Below, piece after piece: positions 19,403 through 28,444 of a stretch of DNA of 32,910 bases. The notes under the pieces were generated by a model. It searched no databases and was not told the origin of the DNA. It saw only the letters and a list, made by a program, of their open reading frames with translations. Each line of letters opens with the position of its first letter. The stretch's first letter is position 1. The DNA comes from Desulfomicrobiaceae bacterium. Its GTDB lineage: Bacteria > Desulfobacterota > Desulfovibrionia > Desulfovibrionales > Desulfomicrobiaceae. The position numbers were made by a program, and so were the translations under genes. The DNA lies in assembly GCA_003530935.1 (NCBI GenBank), contig DPEO01000123.1:1-32910 (forward strand). Reading direction: 5' to 3'.

Positions 19403-20860
19403 ATGAACGAGGAGATGCGTCAATGGACGACCACGACCAGCGGCGCTCCTGTGTCGAGCGATGAGTTTTCCCTGACCGTGGGGCCAGATGGTCCGGTATT
19501 GCTGCACGATTACTATCTTCTTGAAAAGCTGGCGAGTTTCAACCGAGAGATGATCCCGGACCGCCAACCCCATGCCAAGGGCTCCGGAGCGTTCGGGTAT
19601 TTTCTCGTGACCCAGGATGTTCGCGCCTACACCAAGGCCGCGGTGTTTCAGCCGGGGGCCAGGACCGAGGTCCTCGCCCGCTTTTCCACTGTGGCGGGAG
19701 AGAGCGGCAGTCCAGACACCTGGCGGGACGTGCGGGGGTTTGCCCTCAAGTTTTACACCCCGGAGGGCAACTACGACATGGTGGGGAACAATACTCCGGT
19801 CTTTTTTATCCGCGATCCTATGAAGTTTCCGGATTTCATCCACTCGCAAAAGCGTCGGGTGGACAATGGGCTGCGGGATAACGACATGCAATGGGACTTC
19901 TGGACCCTTTCTCCGGAAACCGCTCATCAGGTGACGATTCTTTTCAGTGACCGGGGTATCCCCAAGAGTTATCGGCATATGAACGGGTATTCCAGCCATA
20001 CCTACATGTGGGTGAATGCCCAGGGCGAGCGCTTTTGGGTCAAGTACCATTTCAAGACGGACCAGGGAATCGCAAATCTCACTCAAGACGAAGCGGACCG
20101 CATTGCGGGCGAAGACCCAGACTATCACCGTCGCGACCTCTTTGAGGCCATTGCGCGCAAACAATACCCGAGTTGGACTCTCTTCGTGCAGATCATGCCC
20201 TTTGACGATGCCGCAGCCTACCGCTTCAATCCATTCGATTTGACGAAGGTGTGGCCGCACGCCGATTATCCTTTGCATGAGGTGGGCAAGCTCGTTTTGG
20301 ACCGTAACCCGGAGGACTTTCATTCCCAGATCGAGCAGGCGGCTTTTGATCCGGCCAATTTGGTGCCGGGTATCGGCCCGAGTCCGGACAAGATGCTGCT
20401 GGCGCGCCTTTTTGCCTACGCGGATGCGCACCGGGCACGGCTTGGGGTGAACTACCAGCAAATACCCGTCAACCGGCCCAAATGTCCGGTGTTCAGCTAT
20501 GGCCGCGGCGGCGCCATGCGGGTTGTGAACGCTGCGGACCCGGCGTACGCGCCCAACTCCAAAGGCGGCCCGGTGGCCGACGCCGTGCGGTATCCGGAAG
20601 AGGCCGTGTGGAGCGCCAGCGGTGAGTTCGTCCGTGCGGCCTATTCCAAGCACCCTCAGGACGATGATTTCGTCCAGCCCAGGGCGCTCATCCGTCATGT
20701 CATGGATGACGCCCAGCGGGAGCGGCTGGTGGCCAACGTGGTGCGGAGCTTGAAAGGGGGTGTGTCTGCCCCGGTTTTGCAGCGGGCCTTGGAGTATTGG
20801 CGGAGTATCGACGCGGAAGTCGGTGCGCGCATTGCTTCGAGCATGCAGCAAAGAACATGA
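19403..20860 (+). CDS. katA: Monofunctional haem catalase
   Basis: This 485-residue catalase breaks hydrogen peroxide into water and oxygen. Active-site features are PHAKGSGAFG with distal His57, GNNTPVFF with catalytic Asn130, and RLFAYADAHR with the haem-ligand Tyr339. Length is that of small-subunit (clade 3) catalases. It starts at ATG 19403 after gagggtggt, 45 bp downstream of the permease stop. The gap is AT-rich and could hold its own promoter, or the two genes may be co-transcribed. No secretion signal is seen, so it acts in the cytoplasm. In an anaerobe this would be an oxygen-defence gene. Confidence 0.96.
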   Translation: MNEEMRQWTTTTSGAPVSSDEFSLTVGPDGPVLLHDYYLLEKLASFNREMIPDRQPHAKGSGAFGYFLVTQDVRAYTKAAVFQPGARTEVLARFSTVAGESGSPDTWRDVRGFALKFYTPEGNYDMVGNNTPVFFIRDPMKFPDFIHSQKRRVDNGLRDNDMQWDFWTLSPETAHQVTILFSDRGIPKSYRHMNGYSSHTYMWVNAQGERFWVKYHFKTDQGIANLTQDEADRIAGEDPDYHRRDLFEAIARKQYPSWTLFVQIMPFDDAAAYRFNPFDLTKVWPHADYPLHEVGKLVLDRNPEDFHSQIEQAAFDPANLVPGIGPSPDKMLLARLFAYADAHRARLGVNYQQIPVNRPKCPVFSYGRGGAMRVVNAADPAYAPNSKGGPVADAVRYPEEAVWSASGEFVRAAYSKHPQDDDFVQPRALIRHVMDDAQRERLVANVVRSLKGGVSAPVLQRALEYWRSIDAEVGARIASSMQQRT

Positions 20861-20945
20861 AGCCCCTGCGCGGCTGGGACCTATGGTCGCGGGTGCGGCG
20901 TGCGCTTTGATCCTCGCCAGGAAGAAGCGTGCGCCGCAATGGCGC
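20861..20945. terminator. Possible imperfect hairpin between convergent genes
   Basis: Segments gcggcgtgcgctt and aagcgtgcgccgc can pair with a two-base internal mismatch around a ~17-nt loop. They lie between the catalase (+) and antiporter (-) stops. No T-run follows on either strand, so terminator function is only suggested by position. Confidence 0.3.
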
Positions 20946-21911
20946 TTAGGGGTGGAGCGTCGTCTGGATGAGGAAGAAGATATACCCCGCGTAGGAGCCA
21001 AGAAGGGCGGCGGCTTCCATACGGTTGATGCGTCCGGGGCCGCGTAGCCCATAGCCAACGGCAAACAGAGAGAGCGTGAGGGCTCCCATGACGGGCATGT
21101 CGCGGTGGAGGATTTCGGGGCCGGGGGTCAGGGGATGGATGACGCCGGCGATGCCTACCACCGCCAGGGTGTTGAACAGGTTGGAGCCGATCACGTTGCC
21201 GAGGGCGAGATCGTGTTCGTGCTTGCGGGCCGCCACGATGGAGGAGGCGAGTTCGGGCAGTGAGGTGCCGAGGGCCACGATGGTCAGCCCGATGACGAGG
21301 TCCGAGACCCCGAGATCTTGGGCGATGGTCACCGCCCCCCACACCAGGGCGCGGGAGCTCGCCACCAGGAGAAAAAGCCCTACCATGATCCAAAAGAGTG
21401 CCCGCGGCAGGGGCATGGGGTGCGCCAGCTCCTGCTCGACTTCGTTTTCCAGGGCGTCTGGAGCGCGGTGTCGTGCCTGGCGGATGGACCAGGCCATAAG
21501 CCCCCCGAATGCTGCAAGCAGAAGCCCGGCGTCCAAGCGGGAGATTTCAGCGTCCCACAGTTGCCCTGCGGCCAGGGCCGTGGCCGCAGTGAGTAGGGGC
21601 AGTTCCCTGCGGAGCACTTGGGAGTGCACCGTGATGGGGCGTATGAGTGCGGTCACTCCCAGAATCAACGCAATGTTGGCGATATTGGAGCCGTAGGCGT
21701 TTCCCAGGGCGATGCCTGGGGTGCCTTGCCAGGCGGAGATGGCGGAAACCACCAGTTCCGGGGCGGAGGTGCCAAAGCCGAGGACGACCATGCCGATGAG
21801 CAGCGGCGGCATCCCCAAATGCGATGCCAAGGCCGCAGCCCCGGTGACAAAACGGTCCGCGCTCCAGACCAAAAGGACGACACCGAAGACCACAGTGAAA
21901 AGCGGGACCAT
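20946..21911 (-). CDS. Calcium/sodium antiporter (CaCA family, YrbG-like)
   Basis: This ~321-residue inner-membrane exchanger has two inverted homologous halves, each with the alpha-repeat signature: GFGTSAPELVVS with GNAYGSNIANI in the first, and ALGTSLPELASS with GNVIGSNLFNT in the second. The acidic residues in these repeats bind the exchanged cation. It probably exports Ca2+ for Na+ or H+. About ten hydrophobic helices are visible. I use ATG 21911, with ggaga about 8 bp before it, because the extra 28 residues from an upstream ATG (21995) are hydrophilic and not family-like. It stands alone on the minus strand, 226 bp after pstA. Confidence 0.92.
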   Translation of the reverse strand: MVPLFTVVFGVVLLVWSADRFVTGAAALASHLGMPPLLIGMVVLGFGTSAPELVVSAISAWQGTPGIALGNAYGSNIANIALILGVTALIRPITVHSQVLRRELPLLTAATALAAGQLWDAEISRLDAGLLLAAFGGLMAWSIRQARHRAPDALENEVEQELAHPMPLPRALFWIMVGLFLLVASSRALVWGAVTIAQDLGVSDLVIGLTIVALGTSLPELASSIVAARKHEHDLALGNVIGSNLFNTLAVVGIAGVIHPLTPGPEILHRDMPVMGALTLSLFAVGYGLRGPGRINRMEAAALLGSYAGYIFFLIQTTLHP

Positions 21912-22137
21912 GCGTGCTGTCTCCGAGGGCCATGGGGCCGCTTGGGAATGGTGTTCGTGGGGCGTTGGGAGGCGTTTGTGCCGTGGGGGATGCAAACGTC
22001 AAGTGGGCTTCCCCGCAGCCCACTGTGCTTGCGTCCCAGGGCCTCTGTTTCCTGGTTTCTGGTATTCCGTCAATCCGCAACGGGACCCTGATGGTCAGGG
22101 TATCGCTGGGGAGATTGGCGCTCCGATCTTCGGCGCG
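21912..22137. other. Intergenic region between pstA and the antiporter gene
   Basis: It contains a perfect 7-bp stem with 3-nt loop (22085-22091/22095-22101, accctga/tcagggt). This could fold in the 3' end of the pst transcript, but without a T-run. No gene is seen. Confidence 0.4.
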
Positions 22138-23298
22138 CTACCATTTGCGTTCGTATTTGGTGCGCAAAAAGATGGCCAGGGCGTTCATGGAAAGCAGGAT
22201 CACGAGCAGCACCACGATGCCGGCGGCGGTGCGCTCCACGAAGGCCCGCTGGGAGTCCGAGGCCCAGGTGTAGATTTGGGCGGGCAGCACGCTGGTGGCT
22301 TCGAGAAAGCTTGCAGCCGGCTGGGGGATGAAGGCCACCATACCCACCAAGATGAGGGGCGCGGTCTCGCCAATGGCCCGGGCCAGGCCGATAATGGTCC
22401 CTGTGAGGATGCCGGGGAGCGCCAACGGCAGGATGTGGTCCCACACCACCTGCCAGCGGGTGGCCCCCAGGGCCATGGCGCCTTCGCGAATGGCGCTGGG
22501 GATGGCGCGGATGGCGGCTCGGGTGGCGATGATGATCACCGGGAGCGTCATGAGCCCTAAGGTCAGCCCCCCCACCATGCTGGAAGATCTCGGGATGCCA
22601 AAGAATTGGATGAAGATGGCCAGCCCCAGAAGGCCAAAGAGGATAGAGGGGATGGCGGCCAGGTTATTGATGTTGACCTCGATGATCTGCATGAGCCGGT
22701 TATCGGGAGCGAATTCCTCCAGATAGACTGCCGCCATGACCCCGATGGGGAAGCTGAAGGCCAGGGTGACGAGAAGCACATACACCGAGCCCACGGCAGC
22801 GGCGAAGACGCCCGCCATCTCCGGAAGCTTGGAATCGCCGTTGGTGAAAAAGCCAATATTCCAGGCAAGCCGTAGGCGGCCTTCGCTCTGGAGGCGCTCT
22901 GCTGTGCGTCGCTCCTTGGCCTTTAAGCGATTGGGCTTCCCTTTAAGAAACTGGTCCACGTCCGCCGTGGCCAGCACCCAGCGTTCTTGCGTGCTCCCCA
23001 AGAGTTTCGGCGTGGCGTGGAGCTCGTTGGGGAAAAGCCGCACCACTCCGCGGCTGACTAAAGGCACGTATTCGGGAGGCAGAGAGCTTTCCGGGTACTC
23101 GAGAATATCTTGGGTAAAGTGGATGGGGACCAAAATTTCCGCCTGTTTGAGGGCAGGCAGCCCTTGGCGCAGGATATCGGCGAAAAAGAAGACCAAAAAC
23201 ACGCCGGCCACGAGGATGGCGGCGTAGGACATCGTCTTGAAGCGGCGCTCTTTGGCCTTGCGGCGGGCATGAAGGGCGGGATCGGTGGGCAGGGTCAT
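22138..23298 (-). CDS. pstA: Phosphate ABC transporter permease PstA
   Basis: This 386-residue inner-membrane subunit of the high-affinity phosphate importer has an N-terminal helix (about 25-45), a ~125-residue non-membrane insert, then five helices. The permease EAA loop reads REGAMALGATRWQVVWDHILPLALPGI, contacting the PstB ATPase. It is longer than the ~300 residues of E. coli PstA because of the periplasmic-side insert. It starts 4 bp after the pstC stop without a clear ribosome site, so translation is probably coupled. It is the last gene of pstS-pstC-pstA; its ATPase partner lies 7 kb away on the other strand. Confidence 0.93.
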   Translation of the reverse strand: MTLPTDPALHARRKAKERRFKTMSYAAILVAGVFLVFFFADILRQGLPALKQAEILVPIHFTQDILEYPESSLPPEYVPLVSRGVVRLFPNELHATPKLLGSTQERWVLATADVDQFLKGKPNRLKAKERRTAERLQSEGRLRLAWNIGFFTNGDSKLPEMAGVFAAAVGSVYVLLVTLAFSFPIGVMAAVYLEEFAPDNRLMQIIEVNINNLAAIPSILFGLLGLAIFIQFFGIPRSSSMVGGLTLGLMTLPVIIIATRAAIRAIPSAIREGAMALGATRWQVVWDHILPLALPGILTGTIIGLARAIGETAPLILVGMVAFIPQPAASFLEATSVLPAQIYTWASDSQRAFVERTAAGIVVLLVILLSMNALAIFLRTKYERKW

Positions 23299-23302
23299 GG
23301 CA

Positions 23303-24529
23303 TTACTCGTAGCGTTGGCGGAATTTGCGGATCACGGTGAGGGAGATGATATTGAGCCCCAGGGTGATGACGAGCAGCGCAAGCCCGAGGCCGAAAGTGG
23401 AGAGGGTTTCCGGGCTGTCGAAGGCCTGATCGCCGGTGAAGGCGTCCACGATGCGCACGTTCACGGTGGTCATGCCCCGCAGGGGGTTGGCCGAGAGCAC
23501 GGGCTGCAGTCCCGCGGCCATGACGACGATCATGGTTTCTCCCACGGCGCGGGAGACAGCGAGCAGGCATGCGGAGACAATACCCGGTAGGGCGGCGGGC
23601 AGAACGACCCGCTTGATGGTCTCGCTGGGGAAAGCCCCCAGGGCGAGGGACCCCTCGCGCAGGTTTTGCGGTACAGCGCTGATGACGTCATCGGCCAAGG
23701 AGGAAACCAAGGGGATGATCATGATGCCCATGACCAGTCCGGGGCTCAAGGCATTGGTGGAATCCGCCTGCAGTCCCAAACGGCCGGCGGTCTCGACGAC
23801 CAATGGGCTCACGGTGATGGCGGCGAAGAAGCCGTACACCACGGTGGGGATGCCCGCTAAGATTTCCAAGGTGGGCTTGGCGATGCGCCGGATGAGCGGC
23901 GAGGCGTACTCGGACATGCAGATGGCGGAAAAAAGTCCCACCGGGATGGCCACGCTCATGGCAATGCAGGTGATGAGCAGCGTTCCGGCAAAAAGCGGGA
24001 CTGCGCCGAAGAGACTGCTGTCCACCGTGCCGTCGGGCCGCAGGGCGTCGTCCGGATTCCATTGGGTGCCGGTGATGAACTCCCACAAAGACACCAGCCG
24101 AAAAAAGTGGATGGCCTCAAAGATCACTGAAGCCACAATGCCTATGGTGGTGAGGATGGAGATCAGCGAGGCCACGAAGAGCATACGCTGAATCGTCTTC
24201 TCGATGGCTTCCCGGGCCCGAAAGTGGGGCTGGATGGCCCGGAGCGCGAGGAAAAGCCCCACCATTGCGGCGACCACGGTGGAGGCGGCGACCACCGGCA
24301 TGGGGATGGAGAGGATGCCGGCAAGGTAGAGGCCAAGGGCCGCAAGGTTGATGGCGAGCGCAGGTTTGGCGGCCCCGAGCACGGCATACCAACCAAAAAT
24401 GCCGGCAGAGCCAGCAAAGGGGGACGGCGTCGCGCTTTGGGCCAGGCGCTTGCCCCGGCCGAGTCGGTATCCAAAGGCTGCTAAGGGGATGAGTCCCAAA
24501 AAAAGCACGATGGTCAGTGGTTGCGTCAC
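23303..24529 (-). CDS. pstC: Phosphate ABC transporter permease PstC
   Basis: This 408-residue permease pairs with PstA to form the phosphate channel. The EAA loop is REGSLALGAFPSETIKRVVLPAALPGI, followed by SRAVGETMIVVMAAG. An extra N-terminal membrane segment of ~110 residues precedes the core, making it longer than E. coli PstC (~320). The start is GTG 24529, weakly preceded by gggg. A strong hairpin lies in the 55-bp gap to pstS. Confidence 0.93.
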   Translation of the reverse strand: MTQPLTIVLFLGLIPLAAFGYRLGRGKRLAQSATPSPFAGSAGIFGWYAVLGAAKPALAINLAALGLYLAGILSIPMPVVAASTVVAAMVGLFLALRAIQPHFRAREAIEKTIQRMLFVASLISILTTIGIVASVIFEAIHFFRLVSLWEFITGTQWNPDDALRPDGTVDSSLFGAVPLFAGTLLITCIAMSVAIPVGLFSAICMSEYASPLIRRIAKPTLEILAGIPTVVYGFFAAITVSPLVVETAGRLGLQADSTNALSPGLVMGIMIIPLVSSLADDVISAVPQNLREGSLALGAFPSETIKRVVLPAALPGIVSACLLAVSRAVGETMIVVMAAGLQPVLSANPLRGMTTVNVRIVDAFTGDQAFDSPETLSTFGLGLALLVITLGLNIISLTVIRKFRQRYE

Positions 24530-24546
24530 GGTAATTACCCCAAGCG

Positions 24547-24572
24547 CGCGGGAAGGGACGAGCCTTCCCGCG
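24547..24572 (-). other. Intercistronic hairpin between pstS and pstC
   Basis: A 10-bp GC-rich stem (24547-24556/24563-24572, loop 24557-24562) sits between the pstS stop and pstC start. No T-run follows in the direction of transcription. Such stems often stabilise the upstream mRNA, which would give more PstS than PstC; that role is inferred. Confidence 0.6.
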
Positions 24573-24584
24573 TGTTGCGTGTGG

Positions 24585-25595
24585 CTACTGGAGCTCGTCT
24601 TTGGTCAGCTTCACCCGGTTCAGCACCTTCTGCCGGGCCTTTTCCCGCACGTCCGCCGGCAGGGGCACGAGGCCGATGCGCTTGAGGGCCCCTTTGTCGC
24701 CGATCATGCGCTCGCTCATGAAGAGCTCCACGTACTCCTTGAGCCCCGGAATCTTATCGTAGTGGGCGTTCTTCACATAGAAGTACAGGGATCGGGAGAT
24801 GGGGTAGGTGCCTTGGGCGATGGTATCGAGGCTGGGAGTTACGCCATCGATGGTCGCGGCCTGGATGGTATCTTGGTTTTCCTCAAGGAAGCTGTAGCCA
24901 AAAATACCCACGGCGTTTTTGTCCTTGGCGAGCTTTTGGACGATGAGGTTGTCGTTTTCGCCGGCAGGCACGTAGGCGCTGTCCTGACGGACCTTTTTGT
25001 AGCCCTTTTCGTAGCTGCCCAGTTTGTGGGCCACCTTTTCGATCACCAGTTCTTCAAAGGCGTCCCGGGTGCCCGAAGACGTGGGCGGACCGTAGATGAC
25101 GATGGGGCGTTTGGGCAGATCCGGGCTGATCTGATCCCAGGATGTGTACGGGTTGGGGACGAGCTTGCCGTCTTTGGGGACCTCGGCGATGGTGGCCAGG
25201 GCGAGCTGCTCCAGGGTGAGCTTGAGGGGCGCGTCGTCCTTGTTTTGGGCGATCACGATGCCGTCAAAGCCGATGAGGGCCTCGGAGATGTCCGTCACTC
25301 CGTTTTGTTCTGCCCGCTCAAACTCCGAGCGTTTCATGCGGCGCGAGGAGTTGGCGATGTCCGGGGTGTTTTCTCCCATGCCCGCGCCAAAGAGTTTGTG
25401 GCCGCCGCCCGAGCCCGTGGATTCCACCACCGGAGTCTTGAATTTGCCTGTGGCGCCGAGCTCTTCGGCTACAAAGCTGGAAAAGGGAAATACCGTGGAC
25501 GATCCCACGATTTTCACCTGATCCCGCGCCTGGGCCAGGCCGGTGCTGGCCACGAAGAGGGCCGCGGCAAGAAGTACCTTACAAAATCCACGCAT
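24585..25595 (-). CDS. pstS: Periplasmic phosphate-binding protein PstS
   Basis: This 336-residue substrate-binding protein has a signal peptide (MRGFCKVLLAAALFVASTGLAQA, cleavage near residue 23). The mature domain starts VKIVGSSTVFPF and has ESTGSGGG, and GPPTSSGTRDAF in the hinge region; the Ser/Thr/Arg/Asp residues form the phosphate site. It captures phosphate for PstCA. The start ATG 25595 follows ggagga at good spacing. A Pho box lies 63-102 bp upstream, so expression should rise on phosphate starvation through PhoB. Confidence 0.95.
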   Translation of the reverse strand: MRGFCKVLLAAALFVASTGLAQARDQVKIVGSSTVFPFSSFVAEELGATGKFKTPVVESTGSGGGHKLFGAGMGENTPDIANSSRRMKRSEFERAEQNGVTDISEALIGFDGIVIAQNKDDAPLKLTLEQLALATIAEVPKDGKLVPNPYTSWDQISPDLPKRPIVIYGPPTSSGTRDAFEELVIEKVAHKLGSYEKGYKKVRQDSAYVPAGENDNLIVQKLAKDKNAVGIFGYSFLEENQDTIQAATIDGVTPSLDTIAQGTYPISRSLYFYVKNAHYDKIPGLKEYVELFMSERMIGDKGALKRIGLVPLPADVREKARQKVLNRVKLTKDELQ

Positions 25596-25641
25596 AGTGT
25601 CGTCCTCCGTGTCATGGGGTTGGGTTGAATGGCTGGGGGAG

Positions 25642-25697
25642 GATGTACGCAGGGCTTGTGACAGCGGTGCGGTTTCTTGGTGACAAGTTGGTGACAG
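25642..25697 (-). promoter_or_regulatory. Pho box and promoter of pstS
   Basis: On the minus strand, CTGTCAC (25697-25691), TTGTCAC (25686-25680) and CTGTCAC (25664-25658) lie at spacings of 11 and 22 bp, the phase of tandem PhoB sites. A plausible -10 element TACATC (25647-25642) follows the last repeat, where PhoB would replace the -35 contact. Confidence 0.75.
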
Positions 25698-25735
25698 ATG
25701 CGATGCGTGTTTCTGTGCTGGGTACGTGATGATGC

Positions 25736-25771
25736 CTCCCCGGCCCGTTGTGTGGGCCGGGGAGATTTTTT
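25736..25771 (+). terminator. Strong intrinsic terminator reading in the plus direction
   Basis: A perfect 11-bp stem (25736-25746/25754-25764, loop 25747-25753) is followed by six T at 25766-25771. The T-run is on the plus strand, yet no plus-strand gene ends here. On the minus strand the same stem directly follows the EAL gene stop (TAA 25772-25770) but has only an A-run before it, so it may act in both directions. Confidence 0.8.
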
Positions 25772-27569
25772 ATCGCGCGCGCCGGTCGCGGACGCAGACG
25801 CTTCCGGGCAGCGACTTGGCGTAGCCTTTCACCTGGGCTGCGGTCTCGCTTAGGGTTTGCAAGGTACAGCCTTGGCAGCGCTGTTCCACAATGGCGATGG
25901 AGACCGATACCAAGGGAAATTGCCGCTCCTGGCCGTCGCGGCCTTTGCCGAAAATCCAGCCGCGGGCCCGGTCTTCGGGGGTGTAGTGGAGCGGCGCCAA
26001 ACGCCGGAAGCAGCGCACCACCGCCTTGCCGATGCGATCCGCCCGGGCAGGGTCCACGATGGCCACGAAGTCGTCGCCCCCCACGTGGGCAAGAAAATCC
26101 CTTGGGCTGCCATGCCGGCCAATGGCCCAGGTCAGGATGCGGGCGAGGAGCAAGATGATCTGGTCGCCTTTCTGAAATCCGTAGACATCATTGTAGATCT
26201 TGAAGTTGTCCAGGTCGGCGTACATGAGGCAGATGCGATTGTCCCGACGCAGGGCCAGCTCCAGCTCTTTTTCCAGGGCCACGTTGCCCGGCAGCCCGGA
26301 GAGGGGGTTGACTCCCTTGGCCATCTCCACCTGCACCTGGGCCAAGGATTGGAGCATGTCGTGCACCGTGACGGTGCCCAGCACCCGCTCTTGCGAGGTC
26401 ACGATGACGTCGTCGTACACCTTGATGGCGGCGCGGCCGTGGGCGCGCTGGGCGACGATCTCCACGGGCTCTTGTTCGTCGGCCACCAAGGGGGCCTTGT
26501 CCATGATGCTGGTGATGGGTTTGTCGGCGTAGAGGGAGCGGCCGTAGAGGGAGGCCAAATGGCGGTCCAGGCCATGGGCCATGACCAGGCCCGCGGGACG
26601 GCTTTCTTGATCCGCCACGACCACGGCATGGGCGGCGGTGCGGTGCAAAAGACGCTGCACCTCGGACACCTTGGTGTCGGGGGTGACGGTGAGGACAGGC
26701 TGCACAATCCGGCCGATGGGCGCGGAGCACGCCATGCGGGCGGCGAGACGTATCCGCGGCGGGGCCAGTTCACGGATGTCAATGCCGGCTTCGTTTTTGG
26801 GAGAAGAGGGGCGGCCGAGAAAATACCCCTGACCGAAGCCCACGCCGATGTCCATGAGGGTCGAGATTTCGCCTTTGCGCTCGATACCTTCGGCTACGAT
26901 GTGGGCGCCGATTTTTTCCGCGAAGGTGACCATGGTCTCCATGAGGGCGCGGCGCACTGGATCTTTGTCCACGTCGCGCACCAGCCCCATGTCGATCTTG
27001 ATGAAGTCCGGCCGCAAGGCGGCGATGGTGGCGAGCCCCGAGTGTCCGGCGCCGGCGTCGTCCACCGCCACCCGGAAGCCCTGGCTGCGGTAGTGCTCCA
27101 GAGTCTTTTGGAGGAGCTCCACATCCTGGATGGCATGGCGCTCGGTGATCTCGAAGACCACCTGCTCGGCAGCGATGTGTGCGGCGTCCAAGAGTTCCCG
27201 CGTGGTGCCTGGGGTGAATTGGGGGTCTGCGATGGTGCGGGGATGGATGTTGAGAAAGAGATTCTGGTTGGGGGCCAGTCTTCCGACCTGGGCGATGGCC
27301 TGGGCGCGGCACACCTGCTCCAGGGCAAAGAGCTGGCCGCATTTTTCTGCAACGCAGAAGAGTTCCATGGGAGAATGGAGGGGGCTGTCCTTGGGGCCGC
27401 GGGCGAGGGCCTCCCAGGCAAAGACCGCGCCAGTGCGCAGATCGAAGATGGGTTGGTACAGGCAGTGGATCTGCCGCCCATGAAGGATGCGGCGAAAGAG
27501 GCTGTGCTGGGGGATGTGCACCTGAACGGACAGGGCCTGGTTTGTACCGGTAAAGGTGGATGCGAGCAT
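25770..27569 (-). CDS. EAL-CBS-GGDEF c-di-GMP signalling protein
   Basis: This 599-residue cytoplasmic protein has no membrane segment. The EAL phosphodiesterase domain comes first (about 30-265): EALARG, NIHPRT, FEITE, VDDAGAGHSG, IKIDMG and AEGIE are all present, so it may hydrolyse c-di-GMP. A CBS pair follows (about 285-410, ligand-binding). The C-terminal GGDEF domain carries GGDDF in place of GGDEF, with YADLDNFKIYND before it, so cyclase activity is possible but not certain. It lies between pstS and phoB and is divergent from phoB with 179 bp between, so it could share Pho control. The start ATG 27569 follows a gaggtctctttcc-type site. Confidence 0.92.
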   Translation of the reverse strand: MLASTFTGTNQALSVQVHIPQHSLFRRILHGRQIHCLYQPIFDLRTGAVFAWEALARGPKDSPLHSPMELFCVAEKCGQLFALEQVCRAQAIAQVGRLAPNQNLFLNIHPRTIADPQFTPGTTRELLDAAHIAAEQVVFEITERHAIQDVELLQKTLEHYRSQGFRVAVDDAGAGHSGLATIAALRPDFIKIDMGLVRDVDKDPVRRALMETMVTFAEKIGAHIVAEGIERKGEISTLMDIGVGFGQGYFLGRPSSPKNEAGIDIRELAPPRIRLAARMACSAPIGRIVQPVLTVTPDTKVSEVQRLLHRTAAHAVVVADQESRPAGLVMAHGLDRHLASLYGRSLYADKPITSIMDKAPLVADEQEPVEIVAQRAHGRAAIKVYDDVIVTSQERVLGTVTVHDMLQSLAQVQVEMAKGVNPLSGLPGNVALEKELELALRRDNRICLMYADLDNFKIYNDVYGFQKGDQIILLLARILTWAIGRHGSPRDFLAHVGGDDFVAIVDPARADRIGKAVVRCFRRLAPLHYTPEDRARGWIFGKGRDGQERQFPLVSVSIAIVEQRCQGCTLQTLSETAAQVKGYAKSLPGSVCVRDRRAR

Positions 27570-27748
27570 CGGAAAGAGACCTCCTGCAAAGATGACGTGT
27601 GTGCTTCGGTCAGGGAGTGTGACGTTTTGGCGAAGACCTCAGGACGCTTGCGTCACAAGGTGCTTTGTTGCAGGCCTGTCACAAAACCGCCTCGGGTTCG
27701 TGACGAGAATATGGCACCACAGCGGCCGCAACCACATAGGGGAGGATC
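27570..27748. promoter_or_regulatory. Divergent promoter region of the EAL gene and phoB
   Basis: It contains PhoB-like half sites on the plus strand: gcgtcac (27650-27656) and ctgtcac (27676-27682). Inverted ones also occur near 27617 and 27700. The 26-bp spacing does not fit the 11-bp phase, so a Pho box is only a weak call. agggg(a)gg at 27740-27746 is the phoB ribosome site. Confidence 0.35.
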
Positions 27749-28444
27749 ATGGCCGATAATATTTTGGTGATTGAGGACGACGCGGACATCGCCAACCTCT
27801 TGGCTTTCCATATCAAGGCCGCAGGCTATGGGTGCACCGTTACCCGCGACGGCAAGACCGGCGTGCGTCTGGCGCAAAGCGAGCGTCCGAGTCTCATTCT
27901 TTTGGATCTCATGCTTCCGGGTATGAGCGGCCTTGAGGTGTGCAAAACACTCAAGAGTTCTCCGGAGACCGATCATATCCCCATCATCATGCTCACCGCT
28001 CGGGGGGACGAGGTGGACCGGGTATTGGGCTTCGAACTGGGGGCCGAGGACTATGTGGTCAAGCCCTTCAGCCCGCGGGAGCTCATGCTGCGCATCAAAA
28101 ACGTGCTGCGCCGCCGTGCTGTCCATACCGGGGCGCCTCAGCGGTGGGAGCGCGACGGGCTGGTGGCCGATTTCGAGGCGCACATCCTCTACGTGGATGG
28201 CGAGGATGTGCACCTGACCCGCACCGAGTTCGCCTTGCTGGCCGAGCTTGTGCACCGCGAGGGCAAGGCCCTCTCCCGGGAACATTTGCTCTCTACGGTA
28301 TGGGGCTATGAGTTCGAGGGATATTCCCGCACCGTGGATACGCACGTGCGCCGGCTGCGCCGCAAGATGGGACCGTATGCCGACCTCATCGAAACCGTGC
28401 GCGGGATCGGGTATCGCCTGCAGCGGGCGAAGGAGGGCGCATGA
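27749..28444 (+). CDS. phoB: Phosphate regulon response regulator PhoB
   Basis: This 231-residue OmpR/PhoB-type regulator has a receiver domain with acidic pocket EDD (9-11), phosphoacceptor Asp53 (LILLDLMLPG), TA at LTARGDE and Lys in VVKPFSP. A winged-helix DNA-binding domain follows, ending VDTHVRRLRRKMG and VRGIGYRL. When phosphorylated by PhoR it would bind Pho boxes such as the one before pstS. The stop overlaps the phoR start by 4 bp (atga at 28441-28444). Confidence 0.95.
   Translation: MADNILVIEDDADIANLLAFHIKAAGYGCTVTRDGKTGVRLAQSERPSLILLDLMLPGMSGLEVCKTLKSSPETDHIPIIMLTARGDEVDRVLGFELGAEDYVVKPFSPRELMLRIKNVLRRRAVHTGAPQRWERDGLVADFEAHILYVDGEDVHLTRTEFALLAELVHREGKALSREHLLSTVWGYEFEGYSRTVDTHVRRLRRKMGPYADLIETVRGIGYRLQRAKEGA

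Noticed and set aside
19064..21064. 666-residue minus-strand reading frame
   Set aside because: It lies antisense to catalase, which has full active-site motifs; the antisense product has none.
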